From Hymenobacter profundi (lineage in GTDB: Bacteria > Bacteroidota > Bacteroidia > Cytophagales > Hymenobacteraceae): a DNA stretch of 52,139 bases. Position 1 is the stretch's first letter, and each line of letters begins with the position of its first letter. The translations under genes and the position numbers were made by a program. The DNA lies in NCBI RefSeq assembly GCF_019334315.1, contig NZ_JAHWGL010000024.1, forward strand, positions 1 to 52,139. Reading direction: 5' to 3'. A model generated the notes under the pieces. It was not told the origin of the DNA, made no database searches, and saw only the letters and a list, made by a program, of their open reading frames with translations. Shown here piece after piece: positions 24,807 to 34,225 of the stretch.

Positions 24807-26768
24807 TTATTTCACCTCCTTGAATAGCGGCGCGTGAATTTTGCGCAGCGTTTTCACCGGAATTTTGATGACCTCCCGGTCATACGTCAGCAGGCCGTTT
24901 ACCTCGCCTTCTACGTCGGTGGTTTGAGTGTAGACGGCGGCAGAAAGTGCCCGATTTTGATAGTAATCGATGATTTTGGCGTATTTCTTCCGGTAGGCTT
25001 CTTCCACGGTTTTAGCGTCGTGGTAGGTCTGGTAGCCCCAGTTGCGCATCTCGGGGTTCCAGAGGTGCCCTTCGATAGGCCAGCCAATGCCCCCAAATTC
25101 ACCAATCACTATCGCTCGATTCGGCTTGGCTTCGGGCGCGCGGGGCTCCTCCTCGTAGGTGTGAATATCGAAAAAGTCGCCGGCGCCCCGGTCGTTCCAG
25201 CCGCTCACGGCATTTACCAGGCGGCTCGGGTCGAGCTTCTGCGTTTGGGCAGCCAGGCGCTGGTTGTCGTACTCGCCCCAGCCCTCGTTGTGCACTACCC
25301 ACGTCACGATGCTGGGGTGGTTGTAGAGGCGGTCTATCATGCGGTGCAGCTCCAGTTCAAATTGCTCTTTGGCCAGCGAGCGACGCAGCGGTTCCTGCTT
25401 CACGCCGTTGTGGTCGTTTTGCGAGGTATGATCCAGGAAGCCGGAGGGCATGTCCTGCCAAATCAAGATTCCCAACCGGTCGGCCTGGTAATAGTAGCGG
25501 TCGGGCTCTACTTTGATGTGCTTGCGCAACATGTTGAAGCCGGATTGTTTCAGAAAGTCCAGCTCAAAAATCATGGCCTCATCCGAAGGCGGCGTGAGCA
25601 GCCCGGCTGGCCACCAACCCTGGTCGAGCGGACCATTCTGAAACACAAACTTGTCGTTGAGCAGCAATACGGGCTGCCCCTGTACCGGCCCCGGCCCCAG
25701 CGAAATCTTGCGCATGGCAAAGTAGCCCGTCACTACATCTGTAGGCGTGCCTACCACAGAGGCCTTGGCGTAGGCGTCGGCTAAGGCCCGGCCGCCGCGG
25801 GGGCGCTGGTTGCGGGCCATGTCGCCGAAGGGGTCTTCCACGGTCACTAGCTCCGTCTTCACATCATACAGAAACGGTTTGTCGGGCGACCAGAGCTTGG
25901 GTTTGGCGATGGTGAGGTAGGCCACCTGCCCTACCTTAACCACTGTGCTAGCCACCGTTTTCTTCCCATCCATGGCCGTGACGCGGATGGCGCTGGTGTA
26001 ATTTCTTTCGCTAACCGGGCGGTGCAGGAGCGCCTCCACGCGCAGGCGGCTGGAGTCTACCTCGGGCGTCAGGCGCACCTCTTCGAGGTAGCCGGCGGTG
26101 GGCACTGGCTCCATCCACACCGTTTGCCAGATACCCGACACGGGTGTGTACCAAATGCCTTCGGGGTTGGTGACCTGCTTGCCGCGGGGCTGCTCGCCGG
26201 TGGAGCTGGGGTCCGTCACGCCCAGCACCAACTCATTGTCGCCTTCAGTCTTTAGAAAATCTGTAATGTCGAAGCTAAATGGGTCAGAACCACCAGTGTG
26301 GCTGCCCACCAGTCCACCGTTCAGCCAGAGGCTGCATTCATAGTCTACGGCCCCAAAGTGCAGCAGTATTCGCTGCCCCTGCCACTGCGTGGGCACTTGC
26401 AGGAAGCGGCGGTACCAAAGGCGCTGCTCGGGGCGCAGAGGTTTAGTTACGCCCGAAAGGGTTGATTCCACGCAGAAGGGCACCAGAATCTTCCCTTCGA
26501 ACGAGGTAGGCGCAGGCACCGTTTGGGTGGTAATGGCGTAGTCCCACTGTCCGTTCAGGTTCTGCCACTGCGGGCGCACCAGTTGGGGGCGCGGGTACTC
26601 GCGCCAGGCGTTGTCGGGGGTTACTTTCTTCTCCCATCGGCTCATAATGGGCGCCTTGCGCACCTCGGGGGTGGTAGTGGCTGGCGCCTGCGCCCGAGCG
26701 TTGGGCGCCGCGCCGAGCAAGGCCGCGCCGAGGCTGGCGAGTAAACTAATGCGTTTTAAGTGCATCAT
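24807..26768 (-). CDS. Exported glycoside hydrolase family 2
   Basis: The 653-residue enzyme has a signal peptide (ISLLASLGAALLGAAPNARAQ). Domains in order are the sugar-binding jelly roll (about 60-200, with LWYRRFLQVP and DYECSLWLNGGLVG), an immunoglobulin-like domain (about 215-350) and a catalytic TIM barrel (about 360-650). The acid/base Glu is in VTWVVHNEGWGEYD and the nucleophile Glu in IVIGEFGGIGW. FNMLRKHIKVEPDRYYYQAD is the usual barrel strand. Family members are beta-galactosidases, beta-glucuronidases or beta-mannosidases; the specificity is not readable. The 208 bases before the next gene (26769-26976) show nothing clear. Confidence 0.9.
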   Translation of the reverse strand: MMHLKRISLLASLGAALLGAAPNARAQAPATTTPEVRKAPIMSRWEKKVTPDNAWREYPRPQLVRPQWQNLNGQWDYAITTQTVPAPTSFEGKILVPFCVESTLSGVTKPLRPEQRLWYRRFLQVPTQWQGQRILLHFGAVDYECSLWLNGGLVGSHTGGSDPFSFDITDFLKTEGDNELVLGVTDPSSTGEQPRGKQVTNPEGIWYTPVSGIWQTVWMEPVPTAGYLEEVRLTPEVDSSRLRVEALLHRPVSERNYTSAIRVTAMDGKKTVASTVVKVGQVAYLTIAKPKLWSPDKPFLYDVKTELVTVEDPFGDMARNQRPRGGRALADAYAKASVVGTPTDVVTGYFAMRKISLGPGPVQGQPVLLLNDKFVFQNGPLDQGWWPAGLLTPPSDEAMIFELDFLKQSGFNMLRKHIKVEPDRYYYQADRLGILIWQDMPSGFLDHTSQNDHNGVKQEPLRRSLAKEQFELELHRMIDRLYNHPSIVTWVVHNEGWGEYDNQRLAAQTQKLDPSRLVNAVSGWNDRGAGDFFDIHTYEEEPRAPEAKPNRAIVIGEFGGIGWPIEGHLWNPEMRNWGYQTYHDAKTVEEAYRKKYAKIIDYYQNRALSAAVYTQTTDVEGEVNGLLTYDREVIKIPVKTLRKIHAPLFKEVK

Positions 26769-26976
26769 GCAGGTAGGGTTTTGGTGAGTGGAAGCGCGGA
26801 ATGGCCGGTGAGCCGTAAGCCGTAGTATAGCATATCCGTTTGAAACTACACGATATACCCGGCTTGCCTAAGGACTGCCTTCTACCCTAAAGGCTGCTTA
26901 CTTCCTCCGTACTGCGTACCTACTCTTTCCCCTACCCTATCTAACTCTACAGTAGCCTGCTACCTACTCTTGCCAG

Positions 26977-27573
26977 TTAGTGCATTCGGTCGTCGCGCAC
27001 GGGCAAGTTGGTCACAATATCGCCTTCAATTTTCAGCAGCTCCTGCAAGCGGATGTCTACGTCTTTGGGGTCGCAGTATTCTTTGGCCAAGTCCACGTAG
27101 CTCACAAAGTGGCCGGCTTCCGACACCATCAACTCGTAATAGAACTGGCTCAGGTCGGGGTCTGGAATGTGTTTCCAGAGCAGCTTGAACCGCTCGCAGC
27201 TGCGGGCTTCAATGAGGGCCGATACCAAGAGCTGGTCCATGAGCTGCCGCTCGCGGGCGCCGCCCTTGCGTACGTGCGTCATCAGCTGCACCACGTACTC
27301 GTCGCGGCGGGGGCGGCCCAGTTGGTGGCCACGCTTGCGCAACTCTTCCAGCACCCGCTCGAAGTGGCTCCACTCTTCAGCCACCAGCAGCGTCAGTTCG
27401 TCCACCAACCGCGTTTTCTCGGGATACTTCACAATCAGTGAAATGCCGGTGCTGGCCGCCTTCTGCTCGCAATAGGCGTGGTCGACGAGAATATCTTCGA
27501 TGTTTTTGCTGGCAATATCCACCCACCGCGGGTCGGTATTCAGCTTGAGCTTGAGGATGGTTTTTTCTTTCAT
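26977..27573 (-). CDS. miaE: tRNA-(ms2io6A)-hydroxylase-like (MiaE) diiron protein
   Basis: This 198-residue ferritin-like protein starts MKEKTILKLKLNTDPRWVDI at 27573. Iron ligands are visible in AEEWSHFERVL (Glu and ExxH), IEARSCERF and SEAGHFVSYV (second ExxH), a four-helix diiron site. MiaE hydroxylates the isopentenyl group of ms2i6A at tRNA position 37, downstream of MiaB, whose gene lies at 44447. A 14-bp inverted repeat and the porin gene precede it in the same direction. The longer start at 27621 would lie partly in the inverted repeat, so it is not used. Confidence 0.85.
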   Translation of the reverse strand: MKEKTILKLKLNTDPRWVDIASKNIEDILVDHAYCEQKAASTGISLIVKYPEKTRLVDELTLLVAEEWSHFERVLEELRKRGHQLGRPRRDEYVVQLMTHVRKGGARERQLMDQLLVSALIEARSCERFKLLWKHIPDPDLSQFYYELMVSEAGHFVSYVDLAKEYCDPKDVDIRLQELLKIEGDIVTNLPVRDDRMH

Positions 27574-27575
27574 GA

Positions 27576-27651
27576 GGTCTTGGGGTCTTGGATTTTGAAG
27601 GGCGTAGTCGATGGTTAACAAGTAAAGAATATCAACTAAGACCCCAAGACC
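27576..27651. repeat. 14-bp inverted repeat between porin and miaE
   Basis: GGTCTTGGGGTCTT (27576-27589) and its exact complement (27638-27651) flank a 48-base spacer. The left arm touches the miaE ATG and the right arm touches the porin stop, so the structure could both end porin transcription and mask the miaE start. Confidence 0.55.
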
Positions 27652-29754
27652 CTAATTAAAGAACTGCCAGCGGATGCCGAACTGGATGCGGCGCTGCTGG
27701 GCCGTGTAGTACGGCGTGGTGAAGTAGCCGTTGCCAGCCAGGCCCTGATTGAGGTAGGCCACTTTCACAAACACACCTACCGTTTTCACATCGGCGGCCA
27801 GAAACACGTTGATGACCGGGTAGTTGCGAATCTCGAAGCTGTTTTGCAGATAAAACTGCTGGGTGCTGGGGCTGTACTGATACGCCCGGTAGCTCGACTG
27901 GTAGTACATCTCGGCCCCAATCTGCCCAAACAGCGCCTTACGGAAAATCTCGTTCTGATAATACACCCGCGACAGCGACACCAGCTCCGGGATACGAATC
28001 GGGTCGTCGTCACTAGTTCCCTGGCCACTATACGTGAAGGTTCCCTGGTTATCGAAATAGAACTTGCCGTAGTTGAAGCGGTGCCGGGCCGTGAGGATGT
28101 AAAGCTGTTGAGCACTGGCGTTACGTGGCTTCCCATCGGTACCATAATATACTAAATCAAGGATACTTATAAATGAGCCAGAGGCATTGAATTGATGACG
28201 GCCAAGTTTCTGCGAAATATGGGCTGAGAACTGCTGAACATTTGTATTATCTAAAGTACTATCACTCTTGTTAGGCCGGTACTCCCATTGAAAGTGATTA
28301 CCGCTAAATAACTGCTGAGTAAGGGTAGGCGAATAGCCAACAAGGAGTATCTCGCCCGTCAGAGGACCTAATCTGGCTTGACCACGCACCTTATATTCAC
28401 CTCTTGGCAGCAAATATTCTCCTTCTGTTTGAATGGCAAATTGCTTGTAGTTGAATGCTGCATTGCCACCCAAGAATATTTGCCCAACAAAAGCATTACC
28501 TGCTCCTCGGTAGGTATCTATTGACTGAAGTCTATTAGTAGCTGGAATAGCAGGTCCTATCAATTTCGGCGCGCGGCCCGCTGAGTCGGTGCCGGTGATG
28601 GTAGAAAACAAGCTCTCCATGCGAAGGCTAATGTCGCGGCGACGGGCGTACACGCGATACTCCACTAATGACTCCTTCCAGACCGTAGTCCCCAGAAAGC
28701 CCAGCGTATTTTCCACCTGATGATAGGTAGCAATGTCGTTGGTTTTGGTGAGATTGAGGAAGGTATTGGGGTAGCCTGGATATTCCGGCCGGCCGCCTAC
28801 GCGTACAATACCATTGTCGTAGAAGCGGTTGCGCTGGGAACTGTAATCCAGCACATGAAAGGCCGTGAGGCCCTGCCCCAGCAGCCGGTAGGTGTGCGCT
28901 AGGTGCACGTTGTTACGCTCCTCCTCGTTGGCGGCGGTGGCACCACCAGCAGCTGTCTGCAACCATACTGTTTGCGTACTGGGTTGTAGGAACAATAACC
29001 CATTTCTAACCAAGGAATCGGCTGCTGCCGAATCACTATTACGCCGGATGCCGCCCTGCTCAATGGCGCGGTGCCGGGCCGTTGTCACGTTGAACAGGCC
29101 GTGGTACCTGTCGTTGGGCGACTGATAGCGCATAAATACCAGCACGTTGGTGTGGCGCACCAAGTCGTTGCGGCCCGTTACGTCGGCCAGGGTTTTGGTC
29201 GACGTAAATCGTTCGTATACCGCGCCTACGTTGAAGTACTTCTTCACGCTGCGTGCGTACGAAAGCCGGAACGTCGACTCGCCGGTACTACCCAGATTGA
29301 ACTGAAAATACGAGTAGGGCGAGCGGGTATCGTAGTAGGGAATGGTAGCCGGATTGATGGCGTACTTATCGAATACGTTGCGCCCCAGGCGGTTGCCCAG
29401 CTGCGTATTGGTCTGCCACAACAGCGGCCGGGTAGCAGTGCCCAGGTTGCCCAGATCCTGCTGAAACGTGCTGTCGTGCAGCCAGTAGCGCTGCTGGGGT
29501 AGGCGTGTGAGAGTGGTATCCACCATCACTGGCGTGATGGTATCGCGCAGCACATCGGCCTCCCGGATGATGAACGTGGTTTTAGGCCCGTAGAGCACCT
29601 TGGTAGAGTCGTCTACAATCTGGGCGCTGGCGGCCAAGGGTAACAGCAATACCAGCGTAGTCAGTAGGCCCAACCAGCTCCCCCGATTCGGCGGCAACGA
29701 TAACCACCGGCGCAGCAGCCGGCTCACAAGCAGGAAACGAAACAAATCAGACAA
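27652..29754 (-). CDS. Outer-membrane porin of the Porin_10 type
   Basis: The 700-residue protein has a signal peptide (LLTTLVLLLPLAASAQ near residues 30-45), then a long beta-strand-rich region of alternating polar and hydrophobic residues. It ends QRRIQFGIRWQFFN, with a terminal aromatic residue as in outer-membrane barrels. Stretches such as YSYFQFNLGSTGESTFRLSY and FNVGAVYERF fit transmembrane strands and the Bacteroidota family called putative porin. The gene overlaps the end of lpxK by eight bases, so both are co-transcribed. The solute is unknown. Confidence 0.82.
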   Translation of the reverse strand: MSDLFRFLLVSRLLRRWLSLPPNRGSWLGLLTTLVLLLPLAASAQIVDDSTKVLYGPKTTFIIREADVLRDTITPVMVDTTLTRLPQQRYWLHDSTFQQDLGNLGTATRPLLWQTNTQLGNRLGRNVFDKYAINPATIPYYDTRSPYSYFQFNLGSTGESTFRLSYARSVKKYFNVGAVYERFTSTKTLADVTGRNDLVRHTNVLVFMRYQSPNDRYHGLFNVTTARHRAIEQGGIRRNSDSAAADSLVRNGLLFLQPSTQTVWLQTAAGGATAANEEERNNVHLAHTYRLLGQGLTAFHVLDYSSQRNRFYDNGIVRVGGRPEYPGYPNTFLNLTKTNDIATYHQVENTLGFLGTTVWKESLVEYRVYARRRDISLRMESLFSTITGTDSAGRAPKLIGPAIPATNRLQSIDTYRGAGNAFVGQIFLGGNAAFNYKQFAIQTEGEYLLPRGEYKVRGQARLGPLTGEILLVGYSPTLTQQLFSGNHFQWEYRPNKSDSTLDNTNVQQFSAHISQKLGRHQFNASGSFISILDLVYYGTDGKPRNASAQQLYILTARHRFNYGKFYFDNQGTFTYSGQGTSDDDPIRIPELVSLSRVYYQNEIFRKALFGQIGAEMYYQSSYRAYQYSPSTQQFYLQNSFEIRNYPVINVFLAADVKTVGVFVKVAYLNQGLAGNGYFTTPYYTAQQRRIQFGIRWQFFN

Positions 29755-30802
29755 CAGCGTGGGGCTGAAAAATAGGTGTCAGCAGCGCCAGCAAACGGTT
29801 TTCGCCATCAGCCAAGAACTGCACGTCAATCGGAATATAAAATAAAGGCCAGCTGGCTACTACCGCCCGCAACGCGGGCACTTGTAGACGGGCTGCATCT
29901 TTCTGCGTGGTGAAAACGCTAACACCCGGCCGTAATTGCGCAGCTACCTGCCGAAGCTCCGTTTCGCTGAACAAATGGTGGTCGGCAAAAGCCGCATGGC
30001 TTACAATCTGGTACCCTGCCGTCTCCAAATACGCACGTAACGGCACAGGATTGGCAATGCCCGTCAGCAGCACTATATACTGGCTTTCAATTTCTTGCGG
30101 TTGATTTACAGCCACCGGAGCGCCGTATTGATACGCTGAGAACAAGACCGGTACCTGGGGCCGGGCATAGCGTCGCACGCGCCGCGCAATATCCTGCTGC
30201 TGGTCGGCGCTGAGGTGAGGGTCGCACTTCGTTACAATCACGGCGTCAGCCCGTTGGGCACCAGCGCGGCTTTCGCGCAAGCGCCCGGCAGGCAGCACGT
30301 AGTCCTCGTAAAACGGGCGCTGCTGCTCGGTGAGCAACAGGTTGAGGGTAGGACGTACGCGGCGGTGCTGGTAGGCATCATCGAGGACCACGGCGGTAGG
30401 TGGCTGGGGTAGCCCCAGTAGTTGCCGAATGCCGGCGCATCGGTCTTCACTCACGGCCACGGGTACTTGTCCCGCGAAATCTTGCTCATACTGCCGGGGC
30501 TCATCGCCAATGGTTTGGGCGGTGTCGGAGGGGGTTGCGAGGCGGTAGCCGCGGGTCTGGCGGCCATAGCCCCGGCTCAGAATAGCGGGGTGCTGACCGT
30601 GCCGAAGCAGCTGGCGCGTCAGCCAGACCACGTGGGGCGTTTTGCCGGTGCCGCCTACCCGCAGGTTGCCGACGTTTAACACAGATATCGGAAACTGCTC
30701 GCTTTTCTTGATTCCTTTGGTGTACAACCAGTTGCGCACGTGCATTACCCCGGCGTAGAGCCAGGCAACAGGCAGCAGCAAGAGGATCAGCAGCGTGGGC
30801 AT
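29747..30802 (-). CDS. lpxK: Tetraacyldisaccharide 4'-kinase LpxK
   Basis: This 351-residue lipid A enzyme phosphorylates the 4' position of the disaccharide precursor at the inner membrane. An N-terminal membrane helix (LLILLLLPVAWLYAGVM) anchors it. The P-loop is VGGTGKTPHV, followed by ILSRGYGRQ and the DDAYQHRRVRP motif with catalytic Asp. Start ATG 30802 (MPTLLILL) is chosen; an in-frame ATG at 30853 would add 17 residues before the anchor. It overlaps the porin gene by eight bases. It confirms a lipid A-containing outer membrane. Confidence 0.92.
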   Translation of the reverse strand: MPTLLILLLLPVAWLYAGVMHVRNWLYTKGIKKSEQFPISVLNVGNLRVGGTGKTPHVVWLTRQLLRHGQHPAILSRGYGRQTRGYRLATPSDTAQTIGDEPRQYEQDFAGQVPVAVSEDRCAGIRQLLGLPQPPTAVVLDDAYQHRRVRPTLNLLLTEQQRPFYEDYVLPAGRLRESRAGAQRADAVIVTKCDPHLSADQQQDIARRVRRYARPQVPVLFSAYQYGAPVAVNQPQEIESQYIVLLTGIANPVPLRAYLETAGYQIVSHAAFADHHLFSETELRQVAAQLRPGVSVFTTQKDAARLQVPALRAVVASWPLFYIPIDVQFLADGENRLLALLTPIFQPHAVV

Positions 30803-30907
30803 CAACAACGGGGGATGAACGGGCCAGCAAAAGTAGCGGGAAAAGCGCAGCAAACCCGACCATCGGCGGTGAATAGGTCGTAGGAAAGCGTAACCCCTAC
30901 CCTGCCC

Positions 30908-31588
30908 ATGTCTAGTTTCGCCGACCGCCTGCTATCGTTTCTTACCACGTTTCCGCTACCCGCCGCACCATTACCCGACAATGTGGTAGCGGTGAGCCCC
31001 TACCAGCAGCCCGAGCCGCTGCGGCTGCTTACGCAGTTTGCCCAGCGCTATTACGCTAGCAACCGCCCGCGCGTAGCGCTGCTGGGCATCAACCCCGGCC
31101 GGCTGGGCAATGGCCGCACTGGCGTGGCTTTCACCGACCCTACTGCCCTCTCGGCCTGGGGCATAGCTAACGATCTGCCGCGCCGCCGCGAACCGAGTAG
31201 CGAGTTTGTGCAGGCTGTGATTGTAGCAATGGGCGGGCCGCAGGTGTTCTACGAACATTTTTTTCTTGGCTCACTCTACCCTTTAGTACTATTGAAAAAC
31301 GACTTAAACTATAATTTCTACGACTCGCCGGCCGTGACGCAGGCTTTGTGGCCCAACATCCAGCACTCCCTGCAACAAATGACTACGGAAGTAGGGCTGG
31401 CCCGCCACGCCGCCGTGTGCCTGGGCCGCCGCAACGGGCAGTACTTTCAGCGACTCAATGATGAATTGCAGTTGTTCGACACCCTGCACATCCTCGACCA
31501 CCCGCGCTACCTCATGCAGTATAAGCGCCGGGCACTGGCCGACAACGTAGCGCGGTACGTAGATGTATTAGGCCACCTCTTACTCTAA
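30908..31588 (+). CDS. SMUG2-like uracil-DNA glycosylase family protein
   Basis: The 226-residue protein matches the DUF4918/SMUG2 branch of the uracil-DNA glycosylase superfamily. The active-site loop is GINPGRLGNGRTGVAF, and the C-terminal DNA-insertion motif is LDHPRYLMQYKRR with the conserved His. SLYPLVLLKNDLNYNFYD is typical of the family. It would remove uracil or related bases from DNA. It is transcribed alone, divergent from lpxK, and ends in a strong hairpin. Confidence 0.85.
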   Translation: MSSFADRLLSFLTTFPLPAAPLPDNVVAVSPYQQPEPLRLLTQFAQRYYASNRPRVALLGINPGRLGNGRTGVAFTDPTALSAWGIANDLPRRREPSSEFVQAVIVAMGGPQVFYEHFFLGSLYPLVLLKNDLNYNFYDSPAVTQALWPNIQHSLQQMTTEVGLARHAAVCLGRRNGQYFQRLNDELQLFDTLHILDHPRYLMQYKRRALADNVARYVDVLGHLLL

Positions 31589-31642
31589 TATACTAACCAC
31601 AAAAAAGGCGGTCGTTGGACCGCCTTTTTTGTGGTTAGTATA
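31589..31642. terminator. Bidirectional terminator, 25-bp perfect stem
   Basis: The arms 31589-31613 and 31618-31642 are exact complements around GTTG. The stem contains AAAAAAGGCGGTC and GACCGCCTTTTTT, so each strand has a GC stem followed by T's. It separates the convergent glycosylase gene and the susC-type operon. Confidence 0.9.
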
Positions 31643-31651
31643 GCTAACGTC

Positions 31652-32338
31652 TCACTCAAGCTTTTGAACTGGTGTGAAAATAAATTCTCCTGTTCCAGCA
31701 GCTCGCACCCCAATACGGGCGTATACGATTCCTTTATTCGAGGCTGGTACGGAAACCGAGAAGCTTAAATCTTGATTTAAATTAGCCAGAGCAGCACCAC
31801 TCTTCGCGTTCTGCGCTGTATTGTTAACGTTATCTACAAACTGAGTCCGACTTATAAATAGCGTAACCTGGTCGATATTTCTCGTGGAAACCTCTTGTTT
31901 TACCCGGCATGTAGCCGTTACAGTGGATCCGCTTCTTTGAATAGATGGATTTTGAATAGTGAAGTATGGTTGTACAGGTACATCTAGTACTGTATTACCA
32001 CGCACCTGCACCTCAATGGTATCCGTATTATCCACCCAAGGACCATTGCCGCGGGTACGTACCATCTGGTAGTCGCCATCAAAGAGCGTGGCAGTGAAAG
32101 TACCATCCTGATCGACGAAGATTGGGAACTTTTCGAAGAACTGATATCCTGGCTGCCACAACTCCAGCATAGTTGATCTGTTGCCTAAATCCTGCGAGGA
32201 ATTGGATCTAACCCCTACAACTTGATCCTGATATACAATCCGACCACTTAGTATAGAACTTGGTGGGTCAACGTTGTCTTTGGCGCAGCTTGCCAGCAAA
32301 ACAGCGCCAGCTAGTAGGCTATACAATAGTGCTTTCAT
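31652..32338 (-). CDS. DUF3823-type outer-membrane lipoprotein
   Basis: The 228-residue lipoprotein has lipobox VLLASC with Cys18 acylated. SILSGRIVYQDQVVGVRSNS and LELWQPGYQFFEKFPIFVDQ, then GTFTATLFDGDYQMVR, fit the DUF3823 family of glycan-binding accessory lipoproteins found after susD. A second beta-sandwich makes up the C-terminal half. It is the last gene of the susC-susD operon, nine bases after susD. It probably sits on the cell surface as a glycan-binding protein. Confidence 0.82.
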   Translation of the reverse strand: MKALLYSLLAGAVLLASCAKDNVDPPSSILSGRIVYQDQVVGVRSNSSQDLGNRSTMLELWQPGYQFFEKFPIFVDQDGTFTATLFDGDYQMVRTRGNGPWVDNTDTIEVQVRGNTVLDVPVQPYFTIQNPSIQRSGSTVTATCRVKQEVSTRNIDQVTLFISRTQFVDNVNNTAQNAKSGAALANLNQDLSFSVSVPASNKGIVYARIGVRAAGTGEFIFTPVQKLE

Positions 32339-32347
32339 GAGTAGGCC

Positions 32348-34210
32348 TTATTGGAAGGGGTTACGAACAAGTTTAGGATTATTATTGAGTACGCCCTGGT
32401 CAATAGCTGAATAATAATTGCCCAAGCGGAAGTTGCGCGGCGCACGGAAACGTGGTGCTTGCAACTTCAAAAACACATACTTACCATCACGGGAATCGCC
32501 AGGCCGCACAATGCGATAAGGGTACAACGCATACAGTACCGCATTGGGGTTGGCGCTGTTACCATTCCACAAAACGTGAGCCCGACGCCAACGTCTTAAA
32601 TCCCACACCCGATGATCTTCGAACGCCAGTTCCACCCGACGCTCGTTTTCCAATCGTAGACGAGTAAGCGAGGTTAGGCTATTGGCAGGAAAGCCAGCTC
32701 GTTGTCGTACGCGGTTTACGTACGTTAGTGCCTCGGCCTCATTTCCCAATTCCAAAGCCGCTTCCGAAGCATTAAGTAATACTTCGCCCAAACGGAAACG
32801 CACCCACCATGTGTCACTCAGTACGCCGCGTGTACTGGCCTTTGGTGTTGCGTCAATATATTTACGCAGATAAAATCCTGTGTTCGTGACCTCTACCTCT
32901 GAGCGCTGCGGCCCCGAGCTACCCGTTAGCAATTTATTGTCGCCATTGGGATAGGTAGGCGGACCGTATGTACTTGCTAGACCACCTTCTAAGGTGTTAT
33001 AGGAACTACCGTTCCAGGCCATTACCCCCGCCTGAATCTGCACTTCACGCCCGGCAAACGTAGTACCGGGATAAATAACCGTGCCGTAGAGCCGTGCGTC
33101 TTTATTGGCAAAGGGTGCGCTCAGATTATCGTAGTAAATGAAATCGGAATTATCCGCCGTACGAGTTTTTATTTCGCCGGATGTTCCATCCAGATATTCA
33201 TATGCCTCTACCAGATTCAGTGCAGGAGTTATAATGGAAGAGGATAAGTTGTCTTCCCGAATACCGCGAGGAATGTTATCATAGGTAAACCCGTGCCGCC
33301 GGTCTCTGGCCACTAGAAAGTCTTTCGCCAGAATTACTTCCGGATTAGATGTTTTTCGGGTGATGGCATCGTAAAAGTTCTCGCCCAGATTCGGGTTCGT
33401 GGTATACAACTGGTAGGGACCGGCTAGTACTTCTTTGGATGCATCTAGCGATTTTTGATAATATTCTCTTGCCCGACTAGCAGGAATACCTACTTCTCCA
33501 CCAGGTGTTTGAATATTCAGCCCCGACTCTGCATTGTATTTGGCAATAGAAGCGGCATACAGCATCGCACGGCTCTTGAGCGCCATAGCCGCGTACCGGT
33601 TAGCCCGTGTGTTACTACCGTCGTTGCCAATATCGTTTTTGATAGCATCCAGCTCACTGGCCACGAAATCGTATACAGCAGCCTCTGTATCGCGAGGTTT
33701 TTGCAGCGGTGAGGGGTCGCCACTGAAGTCGTAAATCAATTGCTGCGTAACCAGTGGAACACCGCCTTCGCGTTTCACCATCTCAAAGTACATGTAGGCT
33801 CGCAAAAAGCGAAACTCTGCTTTGAATTGGTTTTTCTGCGCCTCAGGTAGCGTCGTGCTATACTTATCAATGTTCTCTAGCGCTAAGTTGATATCGCGAA
33901 TCAGGCCATAATCCCAGTTGAACCACCGGCCGTAGCCATAATCAACTAGGTTATTAGACCCATCGCCACCGCCCGACCACGTAGCTTCGTCGTACGCCGC
34001 AAATTGCTCCCAGCCAGCATCTATCTGGGAGTGAGCCGGTAGGCGGTCGTAGTTGTTAGCGAGCAGACTAGTAATCAGCGTAGCATCATTCCAGATCTGC
34101 TCATCCAGCACAATGTTAGGTGGGTCTCGCTCCAGAAAGTCCTTTTCACAGGCAGAAAGGCTTAGGAGTAGTCCGGCACTAAGTGCAAGTGTTTTATAGG
34201 TAAGTTGCAT
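32348..34210 (-). CDS. SusD/RagB-family nutrient-binding lipoprotein
   Basis: The 620-residue lipoprotein has lipobox LLLSLSAC with acylated Cys21. The helical TPR-like scaffold begins DFLERDPPNIVLDEQIWNDA. EFRFLRAYMYFEMVKREGGV is the conserved SusD region, and NERRVELAFEDHRVWDLRRW is the C-terminal signature. It forms the lid of the SusC transporter and binds a glycan or other nutrient. It follows susC after 15 bases. The ligand cannot be told from sequence. Confidence 0.95.
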   Translation of the reverse strand: MQLTYKTLALSAGLLLSLSACEKDFLERDPPNIVLDEQIWNDATLITSLLANNYDRLPAHSQIDAGWEQFAAYDEATWSGGGDGSNNLVDYGYGRWFNWDYGLIRDINLALENIDKYSTTLPEAQKNQFKAEFRFLRAYMYFEMVKREGGVPLVTQQLIYDFSGDPSPLQKPRDTEAAVYDFVASELDAIKNDIGNDGSNTRANRYAAMALKSRAMLYAASIAKYNAESGLNIQTPGGEVGIPASRAREYYQKSLDASKEVLAGPYQLYTTNPNLGENFYDAITRKTSNPEVILAKDFLVARDRRHGFTYDNIPRGIREDNLSSSIITPALNLVEAYEYLDGTSGEIKTRTADNSDFIYYDNLSAPFANKDARLYGTVIYPGTTFAGREVQIQAGVMAWNGSSYNTLEGGLASTYGPPTYPNGDNKLLTGSSGPQRSEVEVTNTGFYLRKYIDATPKASTRGVLSDTWWVRFRLGEVLLNASEAALELGNEAEALTYVNRVRQRAGFPANSLTSLTRLRLENERRVELAFEDHRVWDLRRWRRAHVLWNGNSANPNAVLYALYPYRIVRPGDSRDGKYVFLKLQAPRFRAPRNFRLGNYYSAIDQGVLNNNPKLVRNPFQ

Positions 34211-34225
34211 GATGAAATAGGAAGG

